This document shows, one piece after another, positions 13,144 through 21,833 of a stretch of 64,000 bases of DNA (the first letter of the stretch is position 1; each line of letters begins with the position of its first letter). This DNA is from DAINPP01 sp963667315 (GTDB taxonomy: Bacteria > Thermotogota > Thermotogae > MWEM01): contig OY763325.1 of assembly GCA_963667315.1 (NCBI GenBank), positions 2,480,001 through 2,544,000 of the forward strand, in the 5' to 3' direction. The translations under genes were made by a program, and so were the position numbers. The notes under the pieces were generated by a model. The model saw only the letters and a program-made list of their open reading frames with translations. It was not told the origin of the DNA and ran no database searches.

Positions 13144-13983
13144 ATGAGAAAACTGAGCGGATATATCTGGATCACTATCGGGCTTGTCCTTTATTCGATA
13201 GGTTATATGTTTTTCTGGTCACCGTATCAAATTGTCGCCGGAGGGATCACCGGTCTGTCGCTTATAATAAGGGATAGTACGGGAATTCCATTTGCCATTT
13301 CAAATAACGTCATCAACATCGCGTTATTACTCATTGCCATCAAATTTCTCGGAACTCATTTTGGTATAAAAACGATTTATGCAACGATAGTGCTGTCACT
13401 TATCCTGACAATTCTGGAACCCTTCGCAACAAAACCTTTGATCGACAGCATCATGATGTCCGTTGTACTCGGAGGACTGTTCTGCGGATTCGGAGTGGGA
13501 ATTACATTTTCAAATGGTGGAAGTACAGGAGGAACGGATATCATCTCGATGATCGTCCAGAAATTTTTCCACATCGCTATCGGTAGAATCTCTTTCTATA
13601 TCAATATGGGGATTATCGGAAGTGCTTATTTTATCTACAATTCACTTGAAATCATTATCTATGGCATCGTTGCTATGGGAATCTCATCATACTTTCTTGA
13701 CAAATACCTTCAGGGAAACAGACAGTCCTCTGAGATCAAGATCGTCTCATCAAAATTCAGTGACATCGCGGATAAAATCACACAAACAGGCAGAGGTGTT
13801 ACGGTTTACGAGGGAACCGGCTGGTATACAAGAAATGAAAAGCAGGTTGTCACAGCCATCGTATCCAAGAAAGAGGAACATATCATAATAAGAATGGTAC
13901 AGGAAATTGACCCGAAGGCTTTCGTATCAGTTTCTACCGTTAAAACAGTTTACGGACAGGGTTTTGATATCGGCGTATTTTAA
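13144..13983 (+). CDS. YitT-family (DUF161/DUF2179) membrane protein
   Basis: 279 residues. Five or so membrane segments in the first 190 residues, including the family motif NGGSTGGTDIIS at about 121-132, then a soluble DUF2179 domain (about 200-279) with YEGTGWYTRNEKQV. YitT proteins are widespread inner-membrane proteins of unclear transport role. The ATG follows AGAGGAGG. Converges on the DUF554 gene with only seven bases between stops. Confidence 0.88.
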   Translation: MRKLSGYIWITIGLVLYSIGYMFFWSPYQIVAGGITGLSLIIRDSTGIPFAISNNVINIALLLIAIKFLGTHFGIKTIYATIVLSLILTILEPFATKPLIDSIMMSVVLGGLFCGFGVGITFSNGGSTGGTDIISMIVQKFFHIAIGRISFYINMGIIGSAYFIYNSLEIIIYGIVAMGISSYFLDKYLQGNRQSSEIKIVSSKFSDIADKITQTGRGVTVYEGTGWYTRNEKQVVTAIVSKKEEHIIIRMVQEIDPKAFVSVSTVKTVYGQGFDIGVF

Positions 13984-13990
13984 ACGTCAG

Positions 13991-14674
13991 CTAAAAAAGA
14001 GAAGCAATCCAGTCAAAAAACACGACAACCCCGAGGGCAGGTAAGAAGTTACCCGCCTTCATCTCTTTTATCTCTGTCAACCTTATTCCGATAATGATCA
14101 TGATGGCACCGCCAACCCCTGTAAAATCTGCAAGATATTGCGGTTGTGCCAGAATTGTCAACTGAGAGGCAAAAGTTACCAGTAGCCCCTGGACAACATA
14201 AATACTCAAAGCAGATGCCAGAACGCCAAAAGTATATAAAGAAGAAAGAATAATCGCAGCAATAAAATCAAGGGTCGATTTCAAAAAAAGAAGAGAAAAA
14301 TCTCCTTCAATACCGGCTGAAAAACAACCGAGAATCGTCATCGGACCAACGACAAATAAAACAGTTGCCGTCACAAAACCTTTCACAAAAGATGTTTCTC
14401 CTTCACTTTTTTCCAGCTTATTGGCAAGAGATGCGATCCTTTCTTCTATCCGCATCCACTGCCCGATGACTCCGCCAAGCGCCATGGATGCCAGAACGAT
14501 AACAAATTCATTCGTCTCAAGCCCCATCTTCACACCGATAATGACCGTTACGATCCCAACTGCCTGAAAAAGGATTGATTTGTATGCCTTATTCAGCCTG
14601 CTCTTAATAAGCATTCCAAACAAACTACCGATAATGACCGCAAAAGTATTGACAATAACGGCTATATTAAACAT
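13991..14674 (-). CDS. DUF554 membrane protein
   Basis: 227 residues, six to seven hydrophobic segments. Family features include NTFAVIIGSLFGMLIKSRL near the start, GVKMGLET, and ASMALGGVIGQW. Members (YdfK/YqgA type) are inner-membrane proteins without an agreed function. ATG after AAAGGGGCG. Divergent from the EamA pseudogene. Confidence 0.88.
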   Translation of the reverse strand: MFNIAVIVNTFAVIIGSLFGMLIKSRLNKAYKSILFQAVGIVTVIIGVKMGLETNEFVIVLASMALGGVIGQWMRIEERIASLANKLEKSEGETSFVKGFVTATVLFVVGPMTILGCFSAGIEGDFSLLFLKSTLDFIAAIILSSLYTFGVLASALSIYVVQGLLVTFASQLTILAQPQYLADFTGVGGAIMIIIGIRLTEIKEMKAGNFLPALGVVVFFDWIASLF

Positions 14675-14738
14675 TCAAACACGCCCCTTTTATTTCATTA
14701 AAATTTTGAGTATAAAGAAAAAACATATAAAAAGAACT

Positions 14739-14769
14739 TTGAATAACCACCCATAAATAATGATATAAT
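14739..14769 (+). promoter_or_regulatory. Possible extended -10 promoter of the EamA gene
   Basis: TGATATAAT is an extended -10. The -35 (TTGAAT) is 19 bases away, a little far. Confidence 0.4.
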
Positions 14770-14821
14770 CGTACAAATACTTTGATAACCGTATTATTCT
14801 ATCACATCATTGGAGGAAAAT

Positions 14822-15756
14822 ATGAACATACCCATCTCAGCGTTAATTTCAGGAATAGGCGTGTCTACCATTTTCGGTCTTTCGTTCCTTTTCACATCAA
14901 ACGCCTTAAAAAACATCTCACCATTCCAGCTCATGGCTTACCGTTTTCTCATTGCCGCAATACTGTTGCAGATCTTGAGAACACTCAGGATAATAAAAGT
15001 AAATCTGAAAGGAAAAAATATCAAACCCTTATTGCTTTTATCACTCGTTCAGCCGGGATTGTATTTTATTTTCGAGACTTATGGATTAAAATTCGCAACA
15101 TCATCTGAAGCGGGGTTGATGATTTCTCTAATCCCTATCATGGTTACCGTCATGGCTTACTTTTTCATCGGCGAAAAATCAACACCTCTTCAGATAGGCT
15201 TTATCGCCTTGTCCGTTGGAGGCGTTATCCTGATCGTTTTATTGAAAAGCACATTAAGTCTATCGGAGATGTCACGGGGATCCTTTTTCTACTCGGTGCG
15301 GTTACCGCAGGAGCTGCCTACAATATCCTCTCAAAAAAAGCATCTGATAAATTTTCCCCTATAGAAATCACTTATGTCATGATGTGGTTTGGAACGATTC
15401 TTTTCAATATGATAGCGATTTCAGAACTATCGATCGGGGGAACACTCATCGATTATTTCAAACCTTTTGAGAATCCATCAACGCTGATCTCACTGTTATA
15501 TCTCGGTACACTTTCTTCCGTTCTTGCATTCCTCCTCGTCAATTTCATGCTATCTAAAATCCCTGCGAGTACAAGTGCACTCTTCGGAAATCTGACTACC
15601 ATCGTCTCAATCGTCGCAGGGGTCTTTATCAACAAAGAACCATTTTACTGGTATCACATCGTCGGCTCAATCATGATACTCATCGGAATCTGGGGTGTAA
15701 ACCGTTTCGGAAAGATAAAAAAATCTAATATAGAGCTTGAACAGCACGATTTTTAA
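14822..15756 (+). pseudogene. EamA/DMT-family transporter, frameshifted
   Basis: ATG after GGAGGAAAA. The first frame reads as an EamA transporter to about base 15237. Downstream sense resumes in another frame as IEKHIKSIGDVTGILF and continues to 15756. Inserting one T in the run at 15237-15240 restores a product of about 311 residues with ten membrane segments, the normal length. Either a recent one-base loss or a sequencing error in a homopolymer. If repaired it would be a drug/metabolite exporter of unknown substrate. Confidence 0.82.
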
Positions 15757-15827
15757 GAATTTCAAACACAAACAGATTTGTTTCCAGAACAAAAACCATT
15801 CCGTAAAGCAATTTAAACATTAAGGGG

Positions 15828-15856
15828 TTGACAAATAAATGGGTTTGTAGTAATAT
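15828..15856 (+). promoter_or_regulatory. tRNA cluster promoter
   Basis: TTGACA, 17 bases, TAATAT, ending 43 bases before tRNA-Glu. Matches the consensus closely. Confidence 0.85.
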
Positions 15857-15898
15857 ATATCCCGTTGGCGCGGGAAACACAGAGCGCGAACGAAGAAC

Positions 15899-15974
15899 GC
15901 TCCCATCGTCCAGGGGTCTAGGACATCACCCTTTCAAGGTGGAGACCGGAGTTCGAACCTCCGTGGGAGCGCCA
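15899..15974 (+). tRNA. tRNA-Glu (TTC)
   Basis: Acceptor GCTCCCA/TGGGAGC, anticodon loop CTTTCAA, T-loop GTTCGAACC and encoded CCA. 76 bases. Confidence 0.95.
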
Positions 15975-15982
15975 GTTTTTTA

Positions 15983-16057
15983 GGGGGTATAGCTCAGCGG
16001 GAGAGCATCTGCCTTACAAGCAGAGGGTCGTAGGTTCAAATCCTGCTACCCCCACCA
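15983..16057 (+). tRNA. tRNA-Val (TAC)
   Basis: Acceptor GGGGGTA/TACCCCC, anticodon loop CTTACAA, encoded CCA. 75 bases. Confidence 0.95.
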
Positions 16058-16061
16058 GGAT

Positions 16062-16137
<76 letters not shown>

Positions 16138-16141
16138 TTTA

Positions 16142-16226
16142 AAACCGCCTACTTCGGCGTATCGAAACGGTAAGTTAGATTATTAATCTATACAAACCGT
16201 GATTGATATGTGGAAATAGGCGGTTT
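16142..16226 (+). ncRNA. Structured element after tRNA-Phe
   Basis: AAACCGCCTA at 16142-16151 pairs perfectly with TAGGCGGTTT at 16217-16226. Inside, ACGGT/ACCGT and TAGAT/ATCTA can make further stems. CGCC can alternatively pair with the nearby GGCG (16157-16160). No family that I recognise; it may be a small RNA, a processing signal or a prophage-end element. Confidence 0.45.
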
Positions 16227-16267
16227 CTGTGATTATTAAGGGCAAGAAACGATTCTGTAAAACTTTA

Positions 16268-16296
16268 AAACCTCGGATTATTTCCGGGGTTTTTTT
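16268..16296 (+). terminator. tRNA cluster terminator
   Basis: AACCTCGG-N7-CCGGGGTT followed by TTTTTT. Confidence 0.75.
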
Positions 16297-16382
16297 ATTG
16301 CCTTTTTTCTTTTTGATGAGTATTTATATATAAAAAGTCTTTAAAGTGATTTACCGCCCACCCTGAGCAGTCTGAACCAATA

Positions 16383-16415
16383 AAAAAATGAACCCTCGAC
16401 TTTTACATCGAGGGT
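16383..16415 (-). terminator. Terminator of the prophage late operon
   Basis: ACCCTCGA-N8-TCGAGGGT followed on the minus strand by TTCATTTTTTT. It lies just past the last minus-strand phage gene and marks the left end of the phage transcript. Confidence 0.82.
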
Positions 16416-16434
16416 ATAGTATTAGGATCACCTC

Positions 16435-16755
16435 CTAAAATTTAAGACTCACTCCAATCCCGAAGGCCGGCAAAAAATTCTTGTTGAGATCTTCCCACCT
16501 GTGATAAATTCCCGAGTGAATTACAATCCCTCTGAATAGATAAGGTGTTATATATCCTATATCCAGTCCAAAGCGCTTAAGATTGAATCCTATATTGAAT
16601 TGAAAGTCCTTGATACTAAACAAATTCTGAGCGAGAATCGTATCCGTCTCAATACCATCTTGAATGATCACGACAGGTACAAGTTGCACAGAAAATATAC
16701 AAACGGGAAGTAATATCAGAAGAATATTAATGAGTCTGAGCTTCGAGATCGACAT
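16435..16755 (-). CDS. Small secreted, possibly outer-membrane beta-barrel protein
   Basis: 106 residues. The N-terminus (LRLINILLILLPVCIFS) is a signal peptide or membrane anchor. The rest alternates polar and hydrophobic residues and ends in Phe (GIGVSLKF), as many barrel proteins do. Overlaps the holin-like gene by 29 bases and is last in the lysis end of the prophage, so a role in host envelope disruption or modification is possible. No family recognised. Confidence 0.55.
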   Translation of the reverse strand: MSISKLRLINILLILLPVCIFSVQLVPVVIIQDGIETDTILAQNLFSIKDFQFNIGFNLKRFGLDIGYITPYLFRGIVIHSGIYHRWEDLNKNFLPAFGIGVSLKF

Positions 16756-17206
16756 AAGTCACCTCTTCAAGAGGCTTGCTCGGTAGGTTACTCAGTATAA
16801 AGTCAATGGCCATTTCAATCATCTTCCTGGACATGATATCGATACTGAGTCCATTCTGCCTTGCGATCTCATCAGTGAGTTCAATCGCCTTTTCCTTATA
16901 CGCGGTATGCCTTTCTTCGGGAGTGGCATCTTCTCCGAGTTCCAGTTTAATTTCATCCTTCATATAGTTGACCCGGTTTACGGCCAATTGAAGAATCATG
17001 AGTATCTTGACAACCTTCTTTTTGTTTTCGCTTTCAGGAAAGAACGTCTCTGCGATGATAACTGCCAGATCAAGTACCGGGTTTGCTACTGATAACACCA
17101 TTCCGGACTGTTTCCAATACTTAAAGATAAAATAAAGTCCTACTGAGATTAGTGCTGCGATAATCCCGTAAATTACTACTGCTGATACACCTGCGAATGC
17201 TTCCAT
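16727..17206 (-). CDS. Holin-like phage membrane protein
   Basis: 159 residues. One strong N-terminal membrane segment (about 8-28, AVVIYGIIAALISVGLYFIF) is followed by a charged helical domain. Size, topology and position after the tail genes fit phage holins such as the LL-H group. Holins time lysis by making holes in the inner membrane. No separate endolysin was recognised. ATG follows GAGGTGAAATT. Confidence 0.5.
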   Translation of the reverse strand: MEAFAGVSAVVIYGIIAALISVGLYFIFKYWKQSGMVLSVANPVLDLAVIIAETFFPESENKKKVVKILMILQLAVNRVNYMKDEIKLELGEDATPEERHTAYKEKAIELTDEIARQNGLSIDIMSRKMIEMAIDFILSNLPSKPLEEVTYVDLEAQTH

Positions 17207-17210
17207 AATT

Positions 17211-17603
17211 TCACCTCGTTAAATTTTTAATTGCGTTCTCAACCGCCATATAAAAAAGCCCTCCGGCAGTACATAAAGTTGTAATAATGCTTCCAACTAT
17301 AACTATTGTTTTTACTTTGATAGTTGTTCGATTTTCTTCCTTCTGCTTTTTCAAACCGAAATTGTGTTCATTAAGCAACTTCAGCATTTCAAACAATTTG
17401 TCCGTCACTTTATTCGAAAGATTTTCCTGATACCCATTGTCTAAATGCTCCCACAAAGCTTCAATCTTACGATCGGTATCATCTTGTTTTGCTGATAATT
17501 CTTGAACCATCGCCTTCAACTCTTCATGATTGTCATCCTGTTTTTGATCTCTTCTCTTCATTTCTTCGATATCAGTTTCATGTATGCATTCCTTTTCGGC
17601 CAT
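17211..17603 (-). CDS. Coiled-coil protein with C-terminal membrane anchor (lysis region)
   Basis: 130 residues. Residues about 10-90 are charged and coiled-coil-like. A single membrane segment follows (IVIVGSIITTLCTAGGLFYMAV, split around residue 110). This resembles XhlA-type or accessory holin proteins. It sits four bases from the holin-like gene. Confidence 0.5.
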   Translation of the reverse strand: MAEKECIHETDIEEMKRRDQKQDDNHEELKAMVQELSAKQDDTDRKIEALWEHLDNGYQENLSNKVTDKLFEMLKLLNEHNFGLKKQKEENRTTIKVKTIVIVGSIITTLCTAGGLFYMAVENAIKNLTR

Positions 17604-17609
17604 AAGTCA

Positions 17610-18029
17610 CTACTCCAGTTGAGTTCTAAACCATTCAAGGTGGTCAAATTTATACTTTGTATAGAGTTGTCCATGACCGGTCTGAATAAGGTACAGATTC
17701 CAACAAATCAGTCCAGGAGGCTCACCAATCCAGATATAAGCAAGAATCCTCCCGAAGTAATCCGTTTTGTTCTTGTCGTATGTAATGAGCACCGTTTGGC
17801 CTTCGAGTTGCTTTGTGAATGCTGAAGCATCAAGTGCTCCCGGTTCGACGGGTTTTGTCGGATGGACGCTTTCGGGAGTATCGACTCCGAGTAATCGGAT
17901 CCGTTCCTGTTTCTCACCAATTTTGACAATAACTGTATCGCCATCTACTGCTCGGATAACTTGGCCAACTTCAAAAGCGAACAGTGAGACTGTGATAACC
18001 ATCAGCGTAAAAATCATTATTTTCCTCAT
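17610..18029 (-). CDS. Secreted staphylococcal-nuclease-family (thermonuclease) protein
   Basis: 139 residues. ATG at 18029 chosen for its GGAGGGG site; a longer frame upstream has none. Signal peptide MRKIMIFTLMVITVSLFAF, then the SNase fold: VDGDTV (Ca-binding Asp), RIRLLGVDTPE (catalytic Arg and Glu), YFGRILAYIW (second catalytic Arg). All catalytic residues appear present. Such enzymes cut DNA and RNA outside the cytoplasm. First gene of the lysis end, after a terminator, so it may be made independently of the tail genes. Confidence 0.85.
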   Translation of the reverse strand: MRKIMIFTLMVITVSLFAFEVGQVIRAVDGDTVIVKIGEKQERIRLLGVDTPESVHPTKPVEPGALDASAFTKQLEGQTVLITYDKNKTDYFGRILAYIWIGEPPGLICWNLYLIQTGHGQLYTKYKFDHLEWFRTQLE

Positions 18030-18046
18030 AAATCCCCTCCTTAAAT

Positions 18047-18068
18047 AAAAAAGCAGCCTTTCGGCTGC
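18047..18068 (-). terminator. Terminator between fibre gene and lysis genes
   Basis: GCAGCC-GAAA-GGCTGC then TTTTTTATTT on the minus strand. Confidence 0.85.
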
Positions 18069-18112
18069 CATTGTTTTTAAATATTTTAATCCAGATTTAC
18101 TCTTTATTTGAT

Positions 18113-19168
18113 TTAAGTGTTCTCAAGAGTTTGCACTCTCTGAAGTAATTCCTGCAAATCACTTTCTTTAGCGAAATGACTAATGTTTTTTCCATCAAAT
18201 AATTTTGAATTCTTGGCTGTATCTGGATAAAACACTCTTTCTGCAGTATAATTGTATGGCGTTGTCGGAACAGGAAAGTTGTCAGTGTATTTTACACCTT
18301 TTGAGATTAATAGATCATCAATTCTTCTTACTCTTGTATTATAGTTGGATTGGAATTTAATAGCTTTACTTCCGGATAAAGTGTTACCGGTGTTTGTGTT
18401 TTTGTGTATCGAATTTCCATCGAGAAATAATTCGAGAGAATGGTCTGTAATCGTTATTGCGATATGCTTCCATATATTATCTGGAAGATTTAAATTGCTA
18501 ATTCGGCTGCAAGTGGATTGTCCAAAATAATAAATATCTATTTTGTCTTTTGCAATATAAAATCTAATGTTTGGTAAATACAAGTAAAACGCCGTCGATC
18601 CGGTTAACACAAACCAGAATTCGATAGTATACGAAGTGTTTAAAACTATATCGTTTAATGTTATCGAATAATCAGTTCCGGATTGGACGTTTATAGCGTT
18701 TCCGAATTTCCCGACACCTAAAGTGGGATAAGTTCCGTTTATAATCCCGCCTTTTAATATATCCTCTGTTTTGCTTTCTTCGAAATTATCATAAAAATAT
18801 GCCTCTTGTGGGACACCTGGTATTTCATTGAATATGATTTCTTTAGAAGCTTTATCACCCCACGAAGATTTTTCTATATCTGTTACGGTTCTATGTTGAG
18901 AATCGTCCGAAAGCTGTGATAAAGCTGTTGGAATGGTTGGTGTCCCCGTTAAACTCGAATACTGACCATCAAAATTTGTTCCAGTGGATTCATCAACAAA
19001 CACGAATTTCTTTGCTTCATCATCGTATTTTAATATCCTACCGTCAGACTTCAAAGAGTCATCTACATCAACCGCTTTAATCATCCCAGCATTAAATTCA
19101 GAAGGTTTTTCAGACAGTGTTAACCAAGTTATAGATCCGATACCTCCACCTTTTAAGTACATCGGCAT
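18113..19168 (-). CDS. Phage tail fibre/receptor-binding protein with LamG-like domain
   Basis: 351 residues. ATG at 19168 has AGAGGTGAT before it. The N-terminal part is short and fibre-like with TGTPTIPTALSQLSDD, common in tail fibres. Residues about 115-300 look like a concanavalin/LamG jelly roll (SYTIEFWFVLTG, NIWKHIAITI, LELFLDG), which binds sugars. The end is a short coiled coil (LQELLQRVQTLENT). Probably contacts the host surface. Confidence 0.7.
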   Translation of the reverse strand: MPMYLKGGGIGSITWLTLSEKPSEFNAGMIKAVDVDDSLKSDGRILKYDDEAKKFVFVDESTGTNFDGQYSSLTGTPTIPTALSQLSDDSQHRTVTDIEKSSWGDKASKEIIFNEIPGVPQEAYFYDNFEESKTEDILKGGIINGTYPTLGVGKFGNAINVQSGTDYSITLNDIVLNTSYTIEFWFVLTGSTAFYLYLPNIRFYIAKDKIDIYYFGQSTCSRISNLNLPDNIWKHIAITITDHSLELFLDGNSIHKNTNTGNTLSGSKAIKFQSNYNTRVRRIDDLLISKGVKYTDNFPVPTTPYNYTAERVFYPDTAKNSKLFDGKNISHFAKESDLQELLQRVQTLENT

Positions 19169-19172
19169 ACCA

Positions 19173-19583
19173 TCACCTCTCAACCACTACATTGAAGGTA
19201 CACGTCGCTGTATCATCCTTCGCTTTGAGTATGAGTTTGTTCAAGAATTTTGATTTCACAACCTTGTTGAAAGCCCCTGATGTTGGAATTTCGACTGGTT
19301 TTGTATCCATTGAATTGAAATACAACTCCCACTTCCCTGAGGTTGCTGCGACTTGAATTTCGACCATTCCAATTCCTGCTAGATTAAGCGGGATTTCATG
19401 TGTTTCGTCTGTATTTTTCTGTATACTGCCTGTTGTAACAACAAGGTTTTTCGGATCAGAGTCTTCGATAAGATCCAATCCGACTACATGAATATAATGA
19501 ATGAATTCAGCCGTTTCTCCGGGCGCGATACTTTGTCCGGACGCAAATATCGGTTCTGATGTATTGTTTTTGTATGTTTTCAC
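19173..19583 (-). CDS. Phage tail-associated protein, unknown
   Basis: 136 residues, beta-rich, no signal. GTG after TGGAGGTG. It is coupled to the fibre gene (start 4 bases before its stop), so probably an adhesin cofactor or baseplate wedge. No family recognised. Confidence 0.55.
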   Translation of the reverse strand: MKTYKNNTSEPIFASGQSIAPGETAEFIHYIHVVGLDLIEDSDPKNLVVTTGSIQKNTDETHEIPLNLAGIGMVEIQVAATSGKWELYFNSMDTKPVEIPTSGAFNKVVKSKFLNKLILKAKDDTATCTFNVVVER

Positions 19584-19602
19584 TTTTCACCTCCAAAAGA
19601 AA

Positions 19603-19622
19603 AACACCTCTGAAGAGGTGTT
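19603..19622 (-). terminator. Terminator after the large tail protein
   Basis: AACACCTCT-TC-AGAGGTGTT then TTTCTTTT on the minus strand. Confidence 0.75.
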
Positions 19623-19647
19623 TATTTATCTATGAATTATTTTGATT

Positions 19648-21531
19648 TTAAAACTGCATAGGATCTTCGCTTATAGGTACATTCATTAGTTTTACTGCAT
19701 CAAAGCTATATCTCAATTCATCACCAACAAGAGGTGTCCCATCTTTTCTGGTGATCACTTTATGAGTTCCTTTATCGATATCATAGAGAATGTAATTTTT
19801 AAATCCCCCATCAATTACCCCATTCTCTCCAATCGTTGAGTCTTCCGTGAACTTGATCAATATTTTTCCTTTGTGTGCGCCAAGTATTCTTCTTACACTT
19901 TTCCAAGAATAGGGTGGCGTTCCATCAAAAACACTCCGGTATTTATAACTTTCGGAAACATCGTCCCAATAAATCAATACACAATATTCCGGATGAGAAA
20001 TGGTACCGCTATCATAAGCACCAAACAAGATATATCTATCTTTATCAAGTTTTTGAGCGAACTGGAAAATTGCGATTTGTAAATATCCTGCAGGAAGTGT
20101 ACCGGTGATGACGAATTCTTGTTCAGTTACAGTATCATACATGTATAGGTTCGGAGTCTCTGCACTGCTGATTGAATCGCAAAAGATAATTTTACCATCT
20201 ATCAGATAGTAAGAAAGGTCATTAATACTCGTCTTAATTGTCCTGTAATTAGGATACAGTTCAATTAGATCATAGGCAAGTCCATTGACTTTTAGCGCAT
20301 ATACTTTCTTTTCGGTATTGATAATTTGTCTGTTTGCGAAATTGTTTAACCACCACATTCCTTCATCAATGCCGATTGGCAATGTTGTTTGAACAACGTC
20401 ATCATACTCAAGAGAAATTGTTTCTGGTTCGAATTTCAAGCTTACTTTATGATGTTTTTTGTCCTCACCTATCGGATTACCGATAAGTACTGAACCAACA
20501 CCATTAACAAGCACTTCTTCTTCGATCAGATTTCCGGTTTCGTCAATATACTCAAGATAATAAGAAACACCCCCGCTACCATAATACTGATGTTCAGGTA
20601 AGCGCACTTTATTGTATTCCCAATCTATAAAATCAATTCTTGTCGATTCTGCTTGAGGGTATACATCCACGAGAATTTCGTCACTCCAGCCTGATCTGAA
20701 CCTGAAATTCTGACCATATTGCTCTATGAAAGGAATCACAATGGATTCATCAGGATAATTCGCGGTATAACCTTCCCATACAGTCAAAATACGTTCCGGA
20801 TATCCGTACCCAACAGTTACTGAAGAATACCTTTCAAGAACAGTGTCTTTAAAAAGCTGATCATTCCATATAATTGAATGATCCAAGTACACACTCCAAC
20901 TTCCTTTTGTTTCTCTATTATTAGATGTAGGTGATGCTTTGAAAATCACTTCTAAATAATTATAGGGGCTGGTTTTACCAACCAAAATGGTTATTTCTCC
21001 AGTATCGGAATTATATGTGTAATCCGTACCCTCTTGTAATTCCCCTGGTATACTTAGCTGTATAATCCGTATATCAAAAATCGCTTCGTAACCTGTGTTA
21101 TGTACATATCCAGGTGATGAGGAACAAGTAAATCTTTGCGTTTCCTCGAATATAGGAGCCTCTACATTGACAGCCGGACTTGTTTTCAGTGTTGATTCAC
21201 TTTCTACTGTTCTTAAGGCTCTATATGGATACTCGCCCATTCCTTCACCCTTCATCGGGATTATGGTAATACTATTTTTTGAGGACTTGAGATCTTTTAT
21301 TACAACCCAACTAAGGTTCTCTGGTGTAGGATTTTCATTCGTTTTTGCTACATATGTATAGATCTTATCCCTTGATCTATTTATCCTCCCGTGAGCTCCG
21401 GTTATTGAACGAACTTCAGAATTCTGTTGCATCATGGAATAAAGATCTTCTGCAGGATTATCATGAGAATTGAAGTATGCATCATTATTCTGTGGATCTT
21501 TAGATAAAAACAACTGATTTTTTGAATCCAT
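19648..21531 (-). CDS. Large phage tail/adhesion protein
   Basis: 627 residues, beta-rich, many Tyr and Ser. It includes the pattern GTDYTYNSDTGEITIL, common in phage tail and baseplate proteins. Placed after the hub-like gene, where host-contact proteins usually lie. No enzymatic motif found. The ribosome site is weak (TTTGGATT). Confidence 0.55.
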   Translation of the reverse strand: MDSKNQLFLSKDPQNNDAYFNSHDNPAEDLYSMMQQNSEVRSITGAHGRINRSRDKIYTYVAKTNENPTPENLSWVVIKDLKSSKNSITIIPMKGEGMGEYPYRALRTVESESTLKTSPAVNVEAPIFEETQRFTCSSSPGYVHNTGYEAIFDIRIIQLSIPGELQEGTDYTYNSDTGEITILVGKTSPYNYLEVIFKASPTSNNRETKGSWSVYLDHSIIWNDQLFKDTVLERYSSVTVGYGYPERILTVWEGYTANYPDESIVIPFIEQYGQNFRFRSGWSDEILVDVYPQAESTRIDFIDWEYNKVRLPEHQYYGSGGVSYYLEYIDETGNLIEEEVLVNGVGSVLIGNPIGEDKKHHKVSLKFEPETISLEYDDVVQTTLPIGIDEGMWWLNNFANRQIINTEKKVYALKVNGLAYDLIELYPNYRTIKTSINDLSYYLIDGKIIFCDSISSAETPNLYMYDTVTEQEFVITGTLPAGYLQIAIFQFAQKLDKDRYILFGAYDSGTISHPEYCVLIYWDDVSESYKYRSVFDGTPPYSWKSVRRILGAHKGKILIKFTEDSTIGENGVIDGGFKNYILYDIDKGTHKVITRKDGTPLVGDELRYSFDAVKLMNVPISEDPMQF

Positions 21532-21577
21532 AATCCAAACAAAATTTTCTTTCCCTGAGAAGAAACTTTCATGTTTG

Positions 21578-21599
21578 ACGGGAGCCTTAAATCTCCCGT
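21578..21599 (-). terminator. Hairpin without T-run
   Basis: ACGGGAG-N8-CTCCCGT directly after the stop of the 76-aa gene. No clear U-tract, so it may be a processing or weak attenuation site. Confidence 0.4.
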
Positions 21600-21602
21600 G
21601 TC

Positions 21603-21833
21603 TTAAAAAGGGATAGCGCCCCTTCCGGTTTGGTTTTGCTGTTCAAAATAAGGTTTTCCCAATTGATGCCATGACATTCTCCGGCGGACAATTTCCTCTC
21701 CGTTCTGCAATTTTATTCGTGTCATTTTATGGCCACCAGTATCCTCGAAGAACTCTTCGATCTTTCCGATCATATTTCCTTTCTGAGCTTCGCAAAGAAT
21801 ACCTCTTTTAAACTTATCAATTTTGCTGTTCAC
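21603..21833 (-). CDS. Small phage tail-region protein
   Basis: 76 residues. GTG start after GGAGGG. MIGKIEEFFEDTGGHKMTRIKLQNGEEIVR looks like a small beta-barrel. Overlaps the preceding gene's end by 17 bases. Function unknown. Confidence 0.6.
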   Translation of the reverse strand: MNSKIDKFKRGILCEAQKGNMIGKIEEFFEDTGGHKMTRIKLQNGEEIVRRRMSWHQLGKPYFEQQNQTGRGAIPF

